A DNA stretch of 64,000 bases, from the NCBI RefSeq assembly GCF_008364765.1, contig NZ_VTUY01000003.1:366471-430470 (forward strand), given 5' to 3'. A model generated the notes under the pieces. That model saw only the letters and a program-made list of their open reading frames with translations. It was not told the origin of the DNA and did no database searches. The position numbers and the translations under genes are program-made. Below, one piece after another: positions 26,606 through 35,734 of the stretch; the stretch's first letter is position 1, and the number at the start of each line of letters is the position of its first letter. The stretch comes from Bacillus sp. CH30_1T (GTDB lineage: Bacteria > Bacillota > Bacilli > Bacillales > Bacillaceae_B).

Positions 26606-26809
26606 GTTATTAGCTCCTTTCTATTGTATTAATCTTCATTATACCCCCTTTTTATGGGATTGGAAAGGTACGGTGGGGAGTTTCTTGTTGGAAGTTAGTA
26701 ATATTTTGACAGGTCCATTTCTATGCCGGGAGGAAATATTGCGTTACTTTACAAGGATAAGACAGGGTATCCAGGCCTCAGGGTGAAAGTTGTAGAGGGT
26801 AAATATCAT

Positions 26810-26859
26810 AAAGGCTCTACCTAAAGAATGTAACTCTTACATTTTCAGGTGAGCCTTTT
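26810..26859. terminator. Hairpin next to the proline/tyrosine-rich gene
   Basis: AAAGGCTCTACCT (26810-26822) pairs with AGGTGAGCCTTTT (26847-26859). It lies just beyond the stop of the minus-strand gene, but the better T run is on the plus strand. Confidence 0.5.
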
Positions 26860-26861
26860 GT

Positions 26862-27149
26862 TTATCTTTGGGGGTATATATTAATATTCTCTGTAAAGTT
26901 GTACGGTGAAGATTGGATATTATTTCCCCCGTAGGGTTGTGGGTAAGCAGGGTAAGGATACCCTCCATAAGGCGAATAAGGTGGATAGCAAGCAGGACCG
27001 TAGCAAGGTCTGTTGAAAAGGAACGGGCTAATGGCCAACCCAGCTAACCCACCAGCTATAAACGGTAATCCAAAGAATGGGAAGAAGCGCTGATCTCCTC
27101 TTCTAAACTGTGGATAACCGTGGTATGGGTAATATGCGTGTTGATACAT
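26862..27149 (-). CDS. Pro/Tyr/Gly-rich small protein, possibly a spore coat protein
   Basis: A 95-residue protein with a YQHAYYPYHGYPQFRRGD start, one hydrophobic stretch (FFGLPFIAGGLAGLAISPFL) and a tail rich in proline, tyrosine and glycine with two cysteines (CYGPACYPPYSPYGGYP). This composition is typical of spore coat or surface-exposed small proteins of bacilli. GAGAGGAGG on the minus strand fits the ATG at 27149. No family is recognised. Confidence 0.6.
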   Translation of the reverse strand: MYQHAYYPYHGYPQFRRGDQRFFPFFGLPFIAGGLAGLAISPFLFNRPCYGPACYPPYSPYGGYPYPAYPQPYGGNNIQSSPYNFTENINIYPQR

Positions 27150-27332
27150 ATACAATAAACCTCCTCTCTCTATTCACATTAGTGTATGGTTCACATTCGG
27201 ACTGCGCGCCTGTCTCACATATAATAGGCAGACGAATGGAGTGGAATGTAGGTATAAAGTACCAGATAGTGAAGAAAATAACGAATATAGGGAATTCTTG
27301 GATTAACTAGTAAAATATAAGGAGGATGCATT

Positions 27333-29464
27333 ATGTAGAAAATGACAGAAGGCTAAAAGGATGACGAATCCATGAATTGGACTACTATTATAGACACCAA
27401 CGATCAAGATCAACAGGTCCTTGACACTGTATTGAAAGAACTTATTTTAGATTATATACATGATATGATTTTCATTATGAAGGTTGAAGAGGGACCTTCT
27501 TTCAGGTACCTATACATAAATGAATCAGCCAAAAGGTACACATCCATTCAGAATAGGGATATGGGGCGCCTTTTGGAGGAAGTGATTTCATTCGAGATGG
27601 CTACTGATTTACAGGAGAAATACACCCAACTTGTTCAAAAGGGTGAGAGCGTCACCTTTCAGGATACTTTTTTTCATACGAATGGAAGTCAGGTCGTGAA
27701 CGAATCCATACTGACACCCATCAAGGATGGATATGGAAAAGTAGAGTATGTTGTTTCAATTACGAGAGATATAACTTCGTCCATTCTGGAGAAGAAGAAA
27801 TTAGTGAAAGCGAAAGAACGTTATAAATCCATTATCGAGCATAATTTGGATGCCATATTCATTCTGGACGGAGAAGGTGTCATCAAGGAATCTAACGGAG
27901 CAGGCTGCTCATTGTCGGGCTATTCAAAAGAAAACTTAGTTAATATGAAACTCTATGATTTATTTCACTCTCAAAATGAGAAACTACTGACAGAATCACT
28001 AATTCACACACTTTTGGGAACTCCTACTACGATTGATTATAGTCTTCTTCTGAACGAAGCCGGAGAGGAGAAAATAACCCAGCTGAAAATGGTTCCATCG
28101 TCGTAAAAGAAAAGTGTGACGGCTGTTATATTATTGTTAAGGATATAACCAAGCATCATGAACAGAATGAAATGATCCATTATATGGCTCTGCATGATCA
28201 ATTAACTGGTCTTTGGAACAGGAGAGCACTGGATGATCATGTCCCTCTGATCATTCATAATATGGAAGAAAGAGGTATAGAGCTCTCGCTTTTATACCTG
28301 GATCTAGACCGGTTTAAATTTGTAAATGATACCCTTGGATTAAAGGGAAGAGACCGGTTTCTCAAAAAAATCACAGACCGTTTGCTAACCCTGACGAACG
28401 AAGAATGTTTATTATACAGACAAGGGGGGGGATGAATTTATTTTTCTGTTGAAGAATAGTGGTTTTGAAGATACCAAGACGAAAGCGAAGGAAATCTTGG
28501 CACTGTTCATAGACCCTTTCACAATAGATGGGCAGGAATTTTACATCTCTCCTTCGATTGGGATCAGCCGTTATCCTGCAGATGGATATGATTCTAATTC
28601 ACTCATTCAAAAAGCAGCTCAAGCCCTTTTTGAAGTCAAAGAAAAAGGACGCGCCCATTATCGTTTTTATCAGACGCATATGAAATCAAGTTTTCCGAAT
28701 TATATCATTATGGAAGCACATCTGAGAAGAGCCATAGAGAAGGGAGAGCTATACGTCCACTATCAGCCACAGGTAAACTTAGCTACAGGTACCATTGATA
28801 GCTTCGAAGCGTTAGTTCGCTGGAACAACGGCAAATTTGGGTTTGTATCCCCTGCACAGTTCATTCCGTTGGCAGAAGAAATAGGCTTGATACATCAAAT
28901 TGGCGAATGGGTACTGGAACAAGTGTGTATGCAGTTGAAAAAGTGGCTAAACAAAGGATATAAGACGGTACGTGTGGCTATCAACATTTCTCCCAAGCAA
29001 TTTCTTCAGGAGCAATTAGTAGATACCATTGATTTCTATTTATCAACGTATAATCTTCCCGCTTCTTGCATAGAAATTGAAATTACGGAGGGAGCCATGC
29101 AAGATACTCAACAAACATTAAAAATCTGAGGAAGCTTAAAAATCTTGGAGTGTACATTTCGGTGGATGATTTTGGAACAGGATATTCCTCACTGCATTAT
29201 TTGAAACGATTTCCCATTGATATCTTGAAGATCGATCAATCGTTTGTGAAAGAGATAGGAATGAATCAGAAGGATTCTGCCATAACGACTACCATCATCC
29301 ATCTTGCACATAGCCTGGGTCTTGAGGTGATTGCAGAAGGTGTAGAAAGTGAGGGACAAGTTGATTTTCTTAAAGAGGCGAACTGCCAAAAAGCCCAAGG
29401 CTACTTCTTTAGTAAACCGATCTGCCCAAAGGAAATCGAGCAACAGCAATTTGTTCTTATGTAA
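27333..29464 (+). pseudogene. PAS-GGDEF-EAL signalling protein, multiply disrupted
   Basis: The pieces together encode two PAS domains, a GGDEF domain and an EAL domain, as in cyclic-di-GMP signalling proteins. Lesions visible: in-frame TAG (27336) and TAA (27354) right after the best start (AAGGAGG before ATG 27333); a frameshift near 28095-28103 after the second PAS; an extra G in an eight-G run near 28424-28432 that splits the GGDEF motif itself (RQGGDEF read across the shift); and a frameshift near 29115-29130 before the DDFGTGYSS part of the EAL domain. The EAL sequence that remains is otherwise well kept (EALVRW, ISPKQF, AEGVES). Some pieces may be translated, but a full protein cannot be. 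Confidence 0.85.
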
Positions 29465-29679
29465 CGTTCTTGCCCCACTACTTGAGCAACCTGTCATTTG
29501 ATGATACGTTTTATTTTCATTCTTTTTCACATACGTCTGGTAAATGCGATGAAATGTTTGACAGAGTAGTTCCTATGACTTATTTTAAAGTGAGGAGAGT
29601 AAAAGATTCATAGACAGGCATATAAGGATCGAAATCCGTGTGAATCAGAGTTCCGAATGCTTTATTAAGGAGAGGGATT

Positions 29680-29898
29680 ATGAAAAAGACAAAACGTATG
29701 GAAATCCTATTTCTCCCTACCGATAGAGGAACGATTAAAGCATATATTTTTGGCTTTAAAACTCCTCGATCTTTAGGTCAGGTAGTCGTTTCATATAATA
29801 ATGTTTCTGTTGAAGCAAAAGGATATAAGAGAAATAAAACCATTATTAAGGCGTTGGCACAATTACACGATACTATTGTTAACAATCCGGATAGCTGA
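29680..29898 (+). CDS. Small basic protein of unknown function
   Basis: A 72-residue basic protein with a beta-rich pattern (MEILFLPTDRGTIKAYIFGF, then QVVVSYNNVSVEAKGYKR) and a C-terminal helix. AAGGAGAGGG precedes the ATG. A clear terminator follows. I do not recognise the family. Confidence 0.65.
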   Translation: MKKTKRMEILFLPTDRGTIKAYIFGFKTPRSLGQVVVSYNNVSVEAKGYKRNKTIIKALAQLHDTIVNNPDS

Positions 29899-29909
29899 TT
29901 TTTAAGGCT

Positions 29910-29953
29910 GATTTTTTAAGAAGAAGATATTTTCTTAAAAATCGGTCTTTTTT
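29910..29953 (+). terminator. Terminator before fadH
   Basis: GATTTTTTAAGAA (29910-29922) pairs with TTCTTAAAAATC (29932-29943) with one mismatch, followed by GGTCTTTTTT. Confidence 0.75.
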
Positions 29954-29995
29954 ATATTTAAAATGGTTGCAACGCATCACTATATGATAAAATTA

Positions 29996-30013
29996 TGAGT
30001 GAATATTCATTCA
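29996..30013 (+). promoter_or_regulatory. FadR-type operator upstream of fadH
   Basis: TGAGTGAATATTCATTCA matches the B. subtilis FadR consensus TGAATGAMTANTCATTCA at all but one position. A candidate -10 TAAAAT (29988-29993) lies just before it, so bound repressor would cover the transcription start. Long-chain acyl-CoA would relieve the repression. Confidence 0.75.
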
Positions 30014-30033
30014 TAATTAAGGGGGAGTTACAT

Positions 30034-30801
30034 ATGGGAGAACAACAAGTTGTAATTGTAACAGGCGGTTCGAATGGTATGGGGAAATATATGGCGAAGC
30101 ACTTCGTCGAGTCTGGGGCAAGCGTCGTCGTAACAGGGAGAAATGAAGAACGACTACAATCGGTGAAAGATGAGTTTTCGGGTCTTGATGGAAAGATTGA
30201 AGTCTTTCAAATGGATGTCAGGGAACAGGAACACGTAAAGGCGATGGTTGAATTTACTGCTGAAAAGTTCGGCAAAATCGATGTACTCATAAACAATGCA
30301 GCAGGAAATTTTATCTGTCCGGCGGAAAAGCTCACTCCTAATGGATGGAAATCTGTTATTGATATCGTCCTAAATGGAACGTTCCTGTGCTCACATGCTG
30401 TAGGGAATTATTGGATTGAGAACAATCAAAAGGGGTCCATCATTAATATGGTCGCCACTTACGCTTGGAATGCAGGTGCAGGTGTGGCTCATTCTGCGGC
30501 TGCGAAAGCCGGAGTCTTATCGTTAACCCGCACACTTGCCGTCGAGTGGGGGCATAAATACGGTATTCGTACAAATGCCATTGCACCAGGGCCAATCGAA
30601 AGAACCGGTGGGGCCGATAAGCTTTGGATATCTGATGAGGCAGCGAAAAGAACGATTGACAGTGTCCCGTTAAAACGATTAGGAACACCGGAAGAGATTG
30701 CGGGCCTTGCTTACTTTATTGCGTCAGGTCAAGCGGCGTATATAAACGGAGAGTGCATCACAATGGACGGGGGCCAATGGCTAAATCAATTTCCGTTCTA
30801 A
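30034..30801 (+). CDS. fadH: 2,4-dienoyl-CoA reductase (NADPH)
   Basis: A 255-residue SDR-family enzyme for degrading unsaturated fatty acids. TGGSNGMGK is the nucleotide motif; NNAAGNFICPAEKLTPNGWK is the segment typical of the bacillar FadH (YkuF). The usual YxxxK is replaced by SAAAK, as in dienoyl-CoA reductases, with the lysine kept. The ATG at 30034 follows AAGGGGGAG. The FadR-type box upstream agrees with the role. Its end (DGGQWLN) is also characteristic. Confidence 0.92.
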   Translation: MGEQQVVIVTGGSNGMGKYMAKHFVESGASVVVTGRNEERLQSVKDEFSGLDGKIEVFQMDVREQEHVKAMVEFTAEKFGKIDVLINNAAGNFICPAEKLTPNGWKSVIDIVLNGTFLCSHAVGNYWIENNQKGSIINMVATYAWNAGAGVAHSAAAKAGVLSLTRTLAVEWGHKYGIRTNAIAPGPIERTGGADKLWISDEAAKRTIDSVPLKRLGTPEEIAGLAYFIASGQAAYINGECITMDGGQWLNQFPF

Positions 30802-30832
30802 TATAAGATAAAATATGAAAGAAAGATAAATG

Positions 30833-30877
30833 GCTTTCCCGCATATGTTAAAACGGCAGTGCAGGGAAAGCTTTTTT
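30833..30877 (+). terminator. Terminator of fadH
   Basis: GCTTTCCC (30833-30840) pairs with GGGAAAGC (30864-30871), followed by six T. Confidence 0.8.
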
Positions 30878-30955
30878 GTTTATGTCTTTTCAATTCCACT
30901 GTATAGTTGTGTTATAATTATGCAAAAAAACATGAGTAGTGGTGGGGGAGTGCGC

Positions 30956-32179
30956 ATGGACGCATTAGAAGTATTAACCAATATTGAAAAAGTGATTCCG
31001 TACTTTCAACCGATTTTCAGTGCGGATGAACATAAAATCATCGGCTACGAGGTATTAGGGAGAATGGAAGTCGATGAAGGAATCATTGAGAGTCTCGGAC
31101 CATTCTTTGGAGATGAAGAGATACCCGATGAATATAAAGTGGAAGTGGATGAACGGGTAACCAGACTGGCACTGTGTAAGTTTATTAGTGAGGAACAAGA
31201 GGGATACATCTTTTTAAACCGAGATGCAAGGCTATTGATGCTTGACCACGGGGAATCCTTTCTGGAGCTACTTCAAGATTACGAAAAAAAGGGTTTGGAT
31301 TTGAACAGGACGGTAATTGAGCTGTCTGAAAAAACGTTCGTCGGGGACTTCGATCAGCTTGTTCATTTGCTTCTGTATTACAAAACATATGGAATTAAGA
31401 TAGCGATTGATAACGTTGGCGGAAACAGCGGTCAGCTGGATCGGCTATCTCAATTCTCACCTGATATATTGAAAGTGGATTTATACCAACTGAGAAATGA
31501 TGCGGGGAATAAAGTCTATAAAGATATATTGTACAGTTTGTCAATGCTTGCGAGAAAGATAGGGGCATCCCTCTTATTTGAGAATATCGAAATCAACTTT
31601 CAACTGCAGTTTGCCTGGTTGAACGGTGGTCGTTATTATCAAGGGTATTACCTGCAGCACCCGTCAGACTCATTTTTGAAGCCGGATATACTAAAAGAGA
31701 AATTGAAGGAAAAATGTCAGGACTATATTCGATATGAGAAGAAGCATCTTGAAGCAGGGTATGAATTCGCAGACGTCCTACATAAAGAAATCAGTCAAAA
31801 GCTGATGATGATAAAAAAACAAAGTACCGAGTTCGATGACATACTCTTTGACTTGGGGAAGTATTTTACCGACAAATGCTTCCGGTTATACATTTGTGAT
31901 GAAAATGGCTTCCAAGTGACAAGTAACGTAGTAAAAACTGATCAAAAGTGGCACATAGAACCAAGGTACAAAGGAAAGAACTGGAGCTGGCGCCCGTACT
32001 TTCTTGAAAATATCATTCGTATGAGGATCAATAAGAAAGGTTTATTATCGGACATCTACAGCGATATTGATTCAGGCGAATCTATCCGGACTTACTCCTT
32101 TCCATTTGGCAATGGATTATATTTATTTATGGATCTTTCGTATGAATTTCTATTTGAGGAGGATGGTTTGATCTTTTAA
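30956..32179 (+). CDS. ykuI: EAL-domain protein YkuI
   Basis: A 407-residue protein with an N-terminal EAL domain (residues about 1-250) and a C-terminal PAS/Cache-like domain. The signature is degenerate (YEVLGR, later IAIDNVGGN in place of DDFG), as in B. subtilis YkuI, which binds cyclic-di-GMP with little or no shown phosphodiesterase activity. The length equals the B. subtilis protein. GGTGGGGGAG fits the ATG at 30956. TATAAT at 30913-30918 is a possible -10. Confidence 0.88.
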   Translation: MDALEVLTNIEKVIPYFQPIFSADEHKIIGYEVLGRMEVDEGIIESLGPFFGDEEIPDEYKVEVDERVTRLALCKFISEEQEGYIFLNRDARLLMLDHGESFLELLQDYEKKGLDLNRTVIELSEKTFVGDFDQLVHLLLYYKTYGIKIAIDNVGGNSGQLDRLSQFSPDILKVDLYQLRNDAGNKVYKDILYSLSMLARKIGASLLFENIEINFQLQFAWLNGGRYYQGYYLQHPSDSFLKPDILKEKLKEKCQDYIRYEKKHLEAGYEFADVLHKEISQKLMMIKKQSTEFDDILFDLGKYFTDKCFRLYICDENGFQVTSNVVKTDQKWHIEPRYKGKNWSWRPYFLENIIRMRINKKGLLSDIYSDIDSGESIRTYSFPFGNGLYLFMDLSYEFLFEEDGLIF

Positions 32180-32205
32180 ATCCCTTGACACCTTTCTTTT
32201 AGCTA

Positions 32206-32378
32206 CGTCTTATGCTTGTCGCCTCTGGTCAAAGCCCTTCCGCTTTTCTTGATGTCCAGCTACAGGGCTTAGAGGCTCGAGGTCATAAGCCAAAGCTGAC
32301 AAAAAGGCAAAAATGCGCCTTTCTGTCAGCATCGTCTTATGCTTGTCGCCTCTGGTCAAAGCCCTTCCGCTTTTCTTG
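32206..32378. repeat. Composite intergenic repeat: 46-bp direct repeat with central hairpin
   Basis: Two identical 46-base copies (32206-32251 and 32333-32378) contain TTATGCTTGTCGCCTCTGG and CCCTTCCGCTTTTCTTG. Between them lies a segment resembling an inverted copy (GGCTTAGAGGCTCGAGG and TCATAAGCC) and a strong hairpin GCTGACAAAAAGGC/GCCTTTCTGTCAGC (32295-32330). I recall similar GTCGCCTCTGGTCAAAGCCC sequences from intergenic repeats of other Bacillaceae. Confidence 0.8.
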
Positions 32379-32439
32379 TATAGCCTTTTCCTATTAGGAC
32401 AAATTATTCTTAAGGACATTTTTGTAAGGAGGGGCTATG

Positions 32440-32679
32440 ATGAGTATATATATGATCGTGCTTGCCCTGATTGTTATAGGGGTAGCAGGTTATTCGTTAG
32501 TGTATACCTTTAAACTGGCTGGGCAGGAAAAGCGGCTGAAGGGTGAATATGATACAGATATACCGGATGTTGTGAAGGAGCATCCTTATATTCGGAATCC
32601 TATTTTCTTGTCTATCTTAATTGCCACCATTCTCATTACACTGTTTATTATTTATTGGTCCATTCGCTATTTATCATAA
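32440..32679 (+). CDS. Small two-span membrane protein
   Basis: A 79-residue protein with an N-terminal helix (IVLALIVIGVAGYSLVYTF), a charged cytoplasmic or external loop of about 30 residues (GQEKRLKGEYDTDIPDVVKE), and a second helix (IFLSILIATILITLFIIYW). AAGGAGGGG fits ATG 32440 better than the ATG three bases earlier. The family is unknown. It lies between the composite repeat and a strong terminator. Confidence 0.7.
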   Translation: MSIYMIVLALIVIGVAGYSLVYTFKLAGQEKRLKGEYDTDIPDVVKEHPYIRNPIFLSILIATILITLFIIYWSIRYLS

Positions 32680-32681
32680 TT

Positions 32682-32718
32682 AAAAGGGTGCCGCATGAAA
32701 TCATGCGGCACCCTTTTT
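32682..32718 (+). terminator. Terminator of the small membrane protein gene
   Basis: AAAAGGGTGCCGCATGA (32682-32698) pairs perfectly with the inverted copy 32701-32717, followed by TTT. Confidence 0.9.
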
Positions 32719-32890
32719 GGTTAAATGTACCATTAATTTTTGTGTTTGACTGTCACCAATAGAGGGAATTTTACAACCAAACCAAAATATATGTCAGTCC
32801 TTGTTAGGATTTAACGAACAAATGATAACCAATCGACAATTTTCCATTGCTACAATAATTTCAACAAGTTTATTAAGGGAGGGAAAGCAA

Positions 32891-33391
32891 ATGGAAATGA
32901 AAAAATTATGGCTATTATTTCTTATTGTAGGGCTCGTTACAGCGGCATGTGGGCAAGTAAGTCAAACCAAGGCATCAGAATTTACTGAAGATAACGCATT
33001 GTCTCTTGTGGAAGATGCCTTTCGTACCCAAGTATCATTAAGTGAAAAACCACAATCGAAGAAACAGATTAATGACAAGCTGTCACAGTATTTCACAAAG
33101 GATCTAACAGCAAGCTTCATAAAGGAAAATATATATGAAGTTGAGGGCGGATATATCACATTTGGATCGGACTTCGCACCACACTACATTCCATTTTTTA
33201 TGTATGATGAGTCTACTAACGTAAAATACATAGATGGAAATTGGTACGTATGGGAAGAACGTACAGATGAGGAAGAAGGTCCTGTGTCACGGATTTCAGG
33301 TATAGAAGCGGTCGTATTAAGTGAAGAAGAAGGTACTTGGAAGGTTTCATCCATTACCTACGAGTTACCAGAAAAAATTCAATCCCAATAA
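32891..33391 (+). CDS. Lipoprotein of unknown function
   Basis: A 166-residue secreted lipoprotein. The signal peptide runs MEMKKLWLLFLIVGLVTAAC with the lipobox cysteine at residue 20 (VTAAC). The mature part has a helical start and a beta-rich second half with several tyrosines and tryptophans (HYIPFFMYDE, GNWYVWEERTDEEEG), suggesting a small NTF2-like or similar fold. GGGAGGG precedes ATG 32891. It may belong to a DUF3993-type family, but I am unsure. Confidence 0.75.
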   Translation: MEMKKLWLLFLIVGLVTAACGQVSQTKASEFTEDNALSLVEDAFRTQVSLSEKPQSKKQINDKLSQYFTKDLTASFIKENIYEVEGGYITFGSDFAPHYIPFFMYDESTNVKYIDGNWYVWEERTDEEEGPVSRISGIEAVVLSEEEGTWKVSSITYELPEKIQSQ

Positions 33392-33400
33392 TACAAGAAA

Positions 33401-33436
33401 AGTTGGCCATGAAAATGAATTGGCCAACTCTTTTTT
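33401..33436 (+). terminator. Terminator of the lipoprotein gene
   Basis: AGTTGGCCA (33401-33409) pairs with TGGCCAACT (33421-33429), followed by CTTTTTT. Confidence 0.85.
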
Positions 33437-33453
33437 GTTGATAAACCTAATGT

Positions 33454-33687
33454 TTATTTGTTTAATGCTGCCGTTAGGGATTCCAGGTTGAAGCCTGAAA
33501 TCACTTCAGAGTCCACAGTGATTGTCGGAGTGGAATAAGACTTCAGCTCTTTAACCAGATAATCCCTTGCTTGTTCATCTTCTTTAATATTGATTTCTCT
33601 GTACTCAACATTGTGTTCCTTTAAATACATTTTGACCACTTCACAGGGTGGGCATTCTGGTTGAGTGTATAAAGTGACTTTTTTCAT
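33454..33687 (-). CDS. Glutaredoxin-like protein
   Basis: A 77-residue thioredoxin-fold protein with the CPPC active site at residues 12-15 and the cis-proline in YSTPTI. This size and motif fit the NrdH/glutaredoxin group. It overlaps the end of the MBL hydrolase gene by four bases (ATGA on the minus strand), so the two are co-transcribed. Its electron donor is unknown. Confidence 0.85.
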   Translation of the reverse strand: MKKVTLYTQPECPPCEVVKMYLKEHNVEYREINIKEDEQARDYLVKELKSYSTPTITVDSEVISGFNLESLTAALNK

Positions 33688-34640
33688 GATGGTTTTTCTC
33701 CTTTGCTTTGTCTTACGAAATAATCTACGATTCCCATTGCTGATACGTTCGTATCCAGAGTTAATAAATTGAAAATCGGGTTGTTTGGATCAACGCCCTT
33801 TTGGACCATTTTACTCTTTGTATGTTCAAAAAGTACAGCAGATATCGCTTTAACGTTCTCTTCCCCTGTTCTTTTGTGTGAGAACTGTTCCTCACTTTTT
33901 TCCATGAAAAGATCAAGCCATCTTTCTACTTCCCCTAATGCAAATGATACTTCTTCAGTGACACCGTAGTGTCCAAAATACAAGCGATCGAGCTTCAGAC
34001 CCTTATACATGCGTATGGAATCCTTCATGTTTTCAGGGCTAAATTGGTTGGGGGAAGTAGAAGGGATATAGAAGTGCTTTGACCCCACCGTATACTGGAT
34101 TCCGCATGTGTCCCCGGTGAACATCCCATTTGACACAGAATCAAAGATGCTTAAATGGTGATTTGCATGACCAGGGGTGTGGTAGAACGTTAATGTACAG
34201 TTTTCGCTCAGATTCAGTTTTTCCTCATGCTCCATCACAATCATCCGGTCTTCCGGAATTGACACAATCGGGTGGAAAAGATCATCGAATTTCTCTCCAT
34301 ATACCGCTCTTGCTCCTCGGATCAAGCGTGTAGGATCTGAAAGGTGACGACGTCCTCTAGGGTGAACGATGACTTTTGCATTGGGGCATTCCTTCAGGAA
34401 AAGACCGGCACCCCCTGCATGATCAAGATGTATATGAGTTAAAATTATGTATTGAATATCTTCAAGATTAATGTTTAACTTAGAGAGACCTTTTTTTAGA
34501 TGAGGTATAGAAGGACTGGCAGATGTTTCGATAATGGTAAGGGACTCTTCGTTTAAAATATAACTTCCTGTACGTTCCTGTAGTGACAAATCCATTAGAT
34601 CAACTAACGATATTCGGGAATCTATACGATAAATACTCAT
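33684..34640 (-). CDS. MBL-fold metallo-hydrolase
   Basis: A 318-residue metallo-beta-lactamase-fold hydrolase. The metal-binding HIHLDHAGG, HTPGHANHH and GDTCG motifs appear in order. The C-terminal part is helical and may complete the substrate pocket. AAAGGATGGATCCG places the start at 34640; an ATG nine bases upstream overlaps the binding site. Coupling to a glutaredoxin suggests a thiol-ester or redox-linked substrate, but that is inference. Confidence 0.85.
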   Translation of the reverse strand: MSIYRIDSRISLVDLMDLSLQERTGSYILNEESLTIIETSASPSIPHLKKGLSKLNINLEDIQYIILTHIHLDHAGGAGLFLKECPNAKVIVHPRGRRHLSDPTRLIRGARAVYGEKFDDLFHPIVSIPEDRMIVMEHEEKLNLSENCTLTFYHTPGHANHHLSIFDSVSNGMFTGDTCGIQYTVGSKHFYIPSTSPNQFSPENMKDSIRMYKGLKLDRLYFGHYGVTEEVSFALGEVERWLDLFMEKSEEQFSHKRTGEENVKAISAVLFEHTKSKMVQKGVDPNNPIFNLLTLDTNVSAMGIVDYFVRQSKGEKPS

Positions 34641-34793
34641 CGGATCCATCCTTTCGGGGAGAATATATTTCTACCCTTTCATTATAAAGGAATTTATGGA
34701 GAAAAAGGACAAAACATTAGATTTTACAGGATAGAATCTGGTACAATGCAAAAGCTATGACCAAGAATTAGAACAGGAAAGGAGAGACCGATT

Positions 34794-35039
34794 ATGTCTC
34801 AGCTTCTTGGAATTATACAAAGATTAAAATCATTACAAGAACAAGGTGAACAAGGGGAAACTCAACAACGATTTTTCGAATACAATGGAAAGAAAATTTG
34901 TGAGGTAAAATATTTACCAAAACAAGATACATTCGAAATTGAAGTCATGAATGAAAAAGGAAACAGTTTTCCTTTTGATAACATAGACATTACAGCGATT
35001 GAAATTTTTGAACTTCTACAAGAAGCTCAACAAGATTAA
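34794..35039 (+). CDS. ykuJ: YkuJ family protein (DUF1797)
   Basis: An 81-residue protein with a helical N-terminus (LLGIIQRLKSLQEQGEQGE), two or three strands, and an acidic C-terminal helix. It matches YkuJ/DUF1797. Its place after ykuI and before ykuL is the B. subtilis order, with ykuK and abbA missing here. The function is unknown. AAAGGAGAG precedes the start. Confidence 0.88.
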   Translation: MSQLLGIIQRLKSLQEQGEQGETQQRFFEYNGKKICEVKYLPKQDTFEIEVMNEKGNSFPFDNIDITAIEIFELLQEAQQD

Positions 35040-35046
35040 TGTACTA

Positions 35047-35075
35047 AAAAGGTAACCATTCGGTTATCTTTTTTA
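35047..35075 (+). terminator. Terminator of ykuJ
   Basis: AAAGGTAACC (from 35047) pairs with GGTTATCTTT with one G-T pair, ending in a T run. Confidence 0.75.
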
Positions 35076-35195
35076 GTCTTTAAACCAATCGTCAAAACAT
35101 ACATTTTTCTTCCAATATGTTAAAATAGATAGTGTCTGCTTCTTTTGTTTATAGATTGGCACGCAAATTCTTATTTTTAAAATGAGGGGTTATAC

Positions 35196-35636
35196 ATGAT
35201 TTCATTGAGTAGCAAGGAGTTATTAGAAACGAATATTAAAGATTTCATTATTCCTTCTGAGAAGGTGGCTCATGTCCAAGTGGGGAATTCCTTGGAGCAT
35301 GCGTTACTATTACTCACTAAGAGTGGTTACTCAGCCATCCCTGTACTTGATCCGACATTTCGTTTTCAGGGCTTAATCAGTTCCAGTTTAATCACAGATT
35401 CCATTCTTGGTCTTGAACGCTTTGAGTTTGAACAACTTGAAGCAAAGAAGGTAGAGGAAGTCATGACAACTGAATTTCCCAGCGTCTCCTTAGAATCAGA
35501 CTTTAAGAAAGCACTTGAGCTTTTAGTGGATCATCCATTCTTGTGTGTGGTTTCTGATGATGGATACTTTGAAGGAATCATGACAAGGAGAGTTGTGTTA
35601 AAGCAACTTCAACGACAACTGTTTAAAAGGGACTAA
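35196..35636 (+). CDS. darB: CBS-domain protein DarB/CbpB (YkuL)
   Basis: A 146-residue protein made of two CBS domains (about residues 20-70 and 85-140). It matches B. subtilis YkuL, now DarB, which binds cyclic-di-AMP and in its free form interacts with the (p)ppGpp synthetase Rel and pyruvate carboxylase. The nucleotide-site residues cannot be checked without an alignment. Its place between ykuJ and ccpC supports the name. ATGAGGGGT precedes ATG 35196. Confidence 0.88.
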   Translation: MISLSSKELLETNIKDFIIPSEKVAHVQVGNSLEHALLLLTKSGYSAIPVLDPTFRFQGLISSSLITDSILGLERFEFEQLEAKKVEEVMTTEFPSVSLESDFKKALELLVDHPFLCVVSDDGYFEGIMTRRVVLKQLQRQLFKRD

Positions 35637-35734
35637 ACCCTTCATGACAGTTACATAACGGTAAGATTATATAGGATGGCATAATTGTCATCCTCTTTAT
35701 TTTGTTTATTTAAGACGATACAAAGGAGAACAAG

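Noticed and set aside
32206..32378. Possible two-repeat CRISPR array
   Set aside because: Only two copies, an 81-bp gap that itself contains related inverted sequence and a hairpin, and no cas genes nearby.
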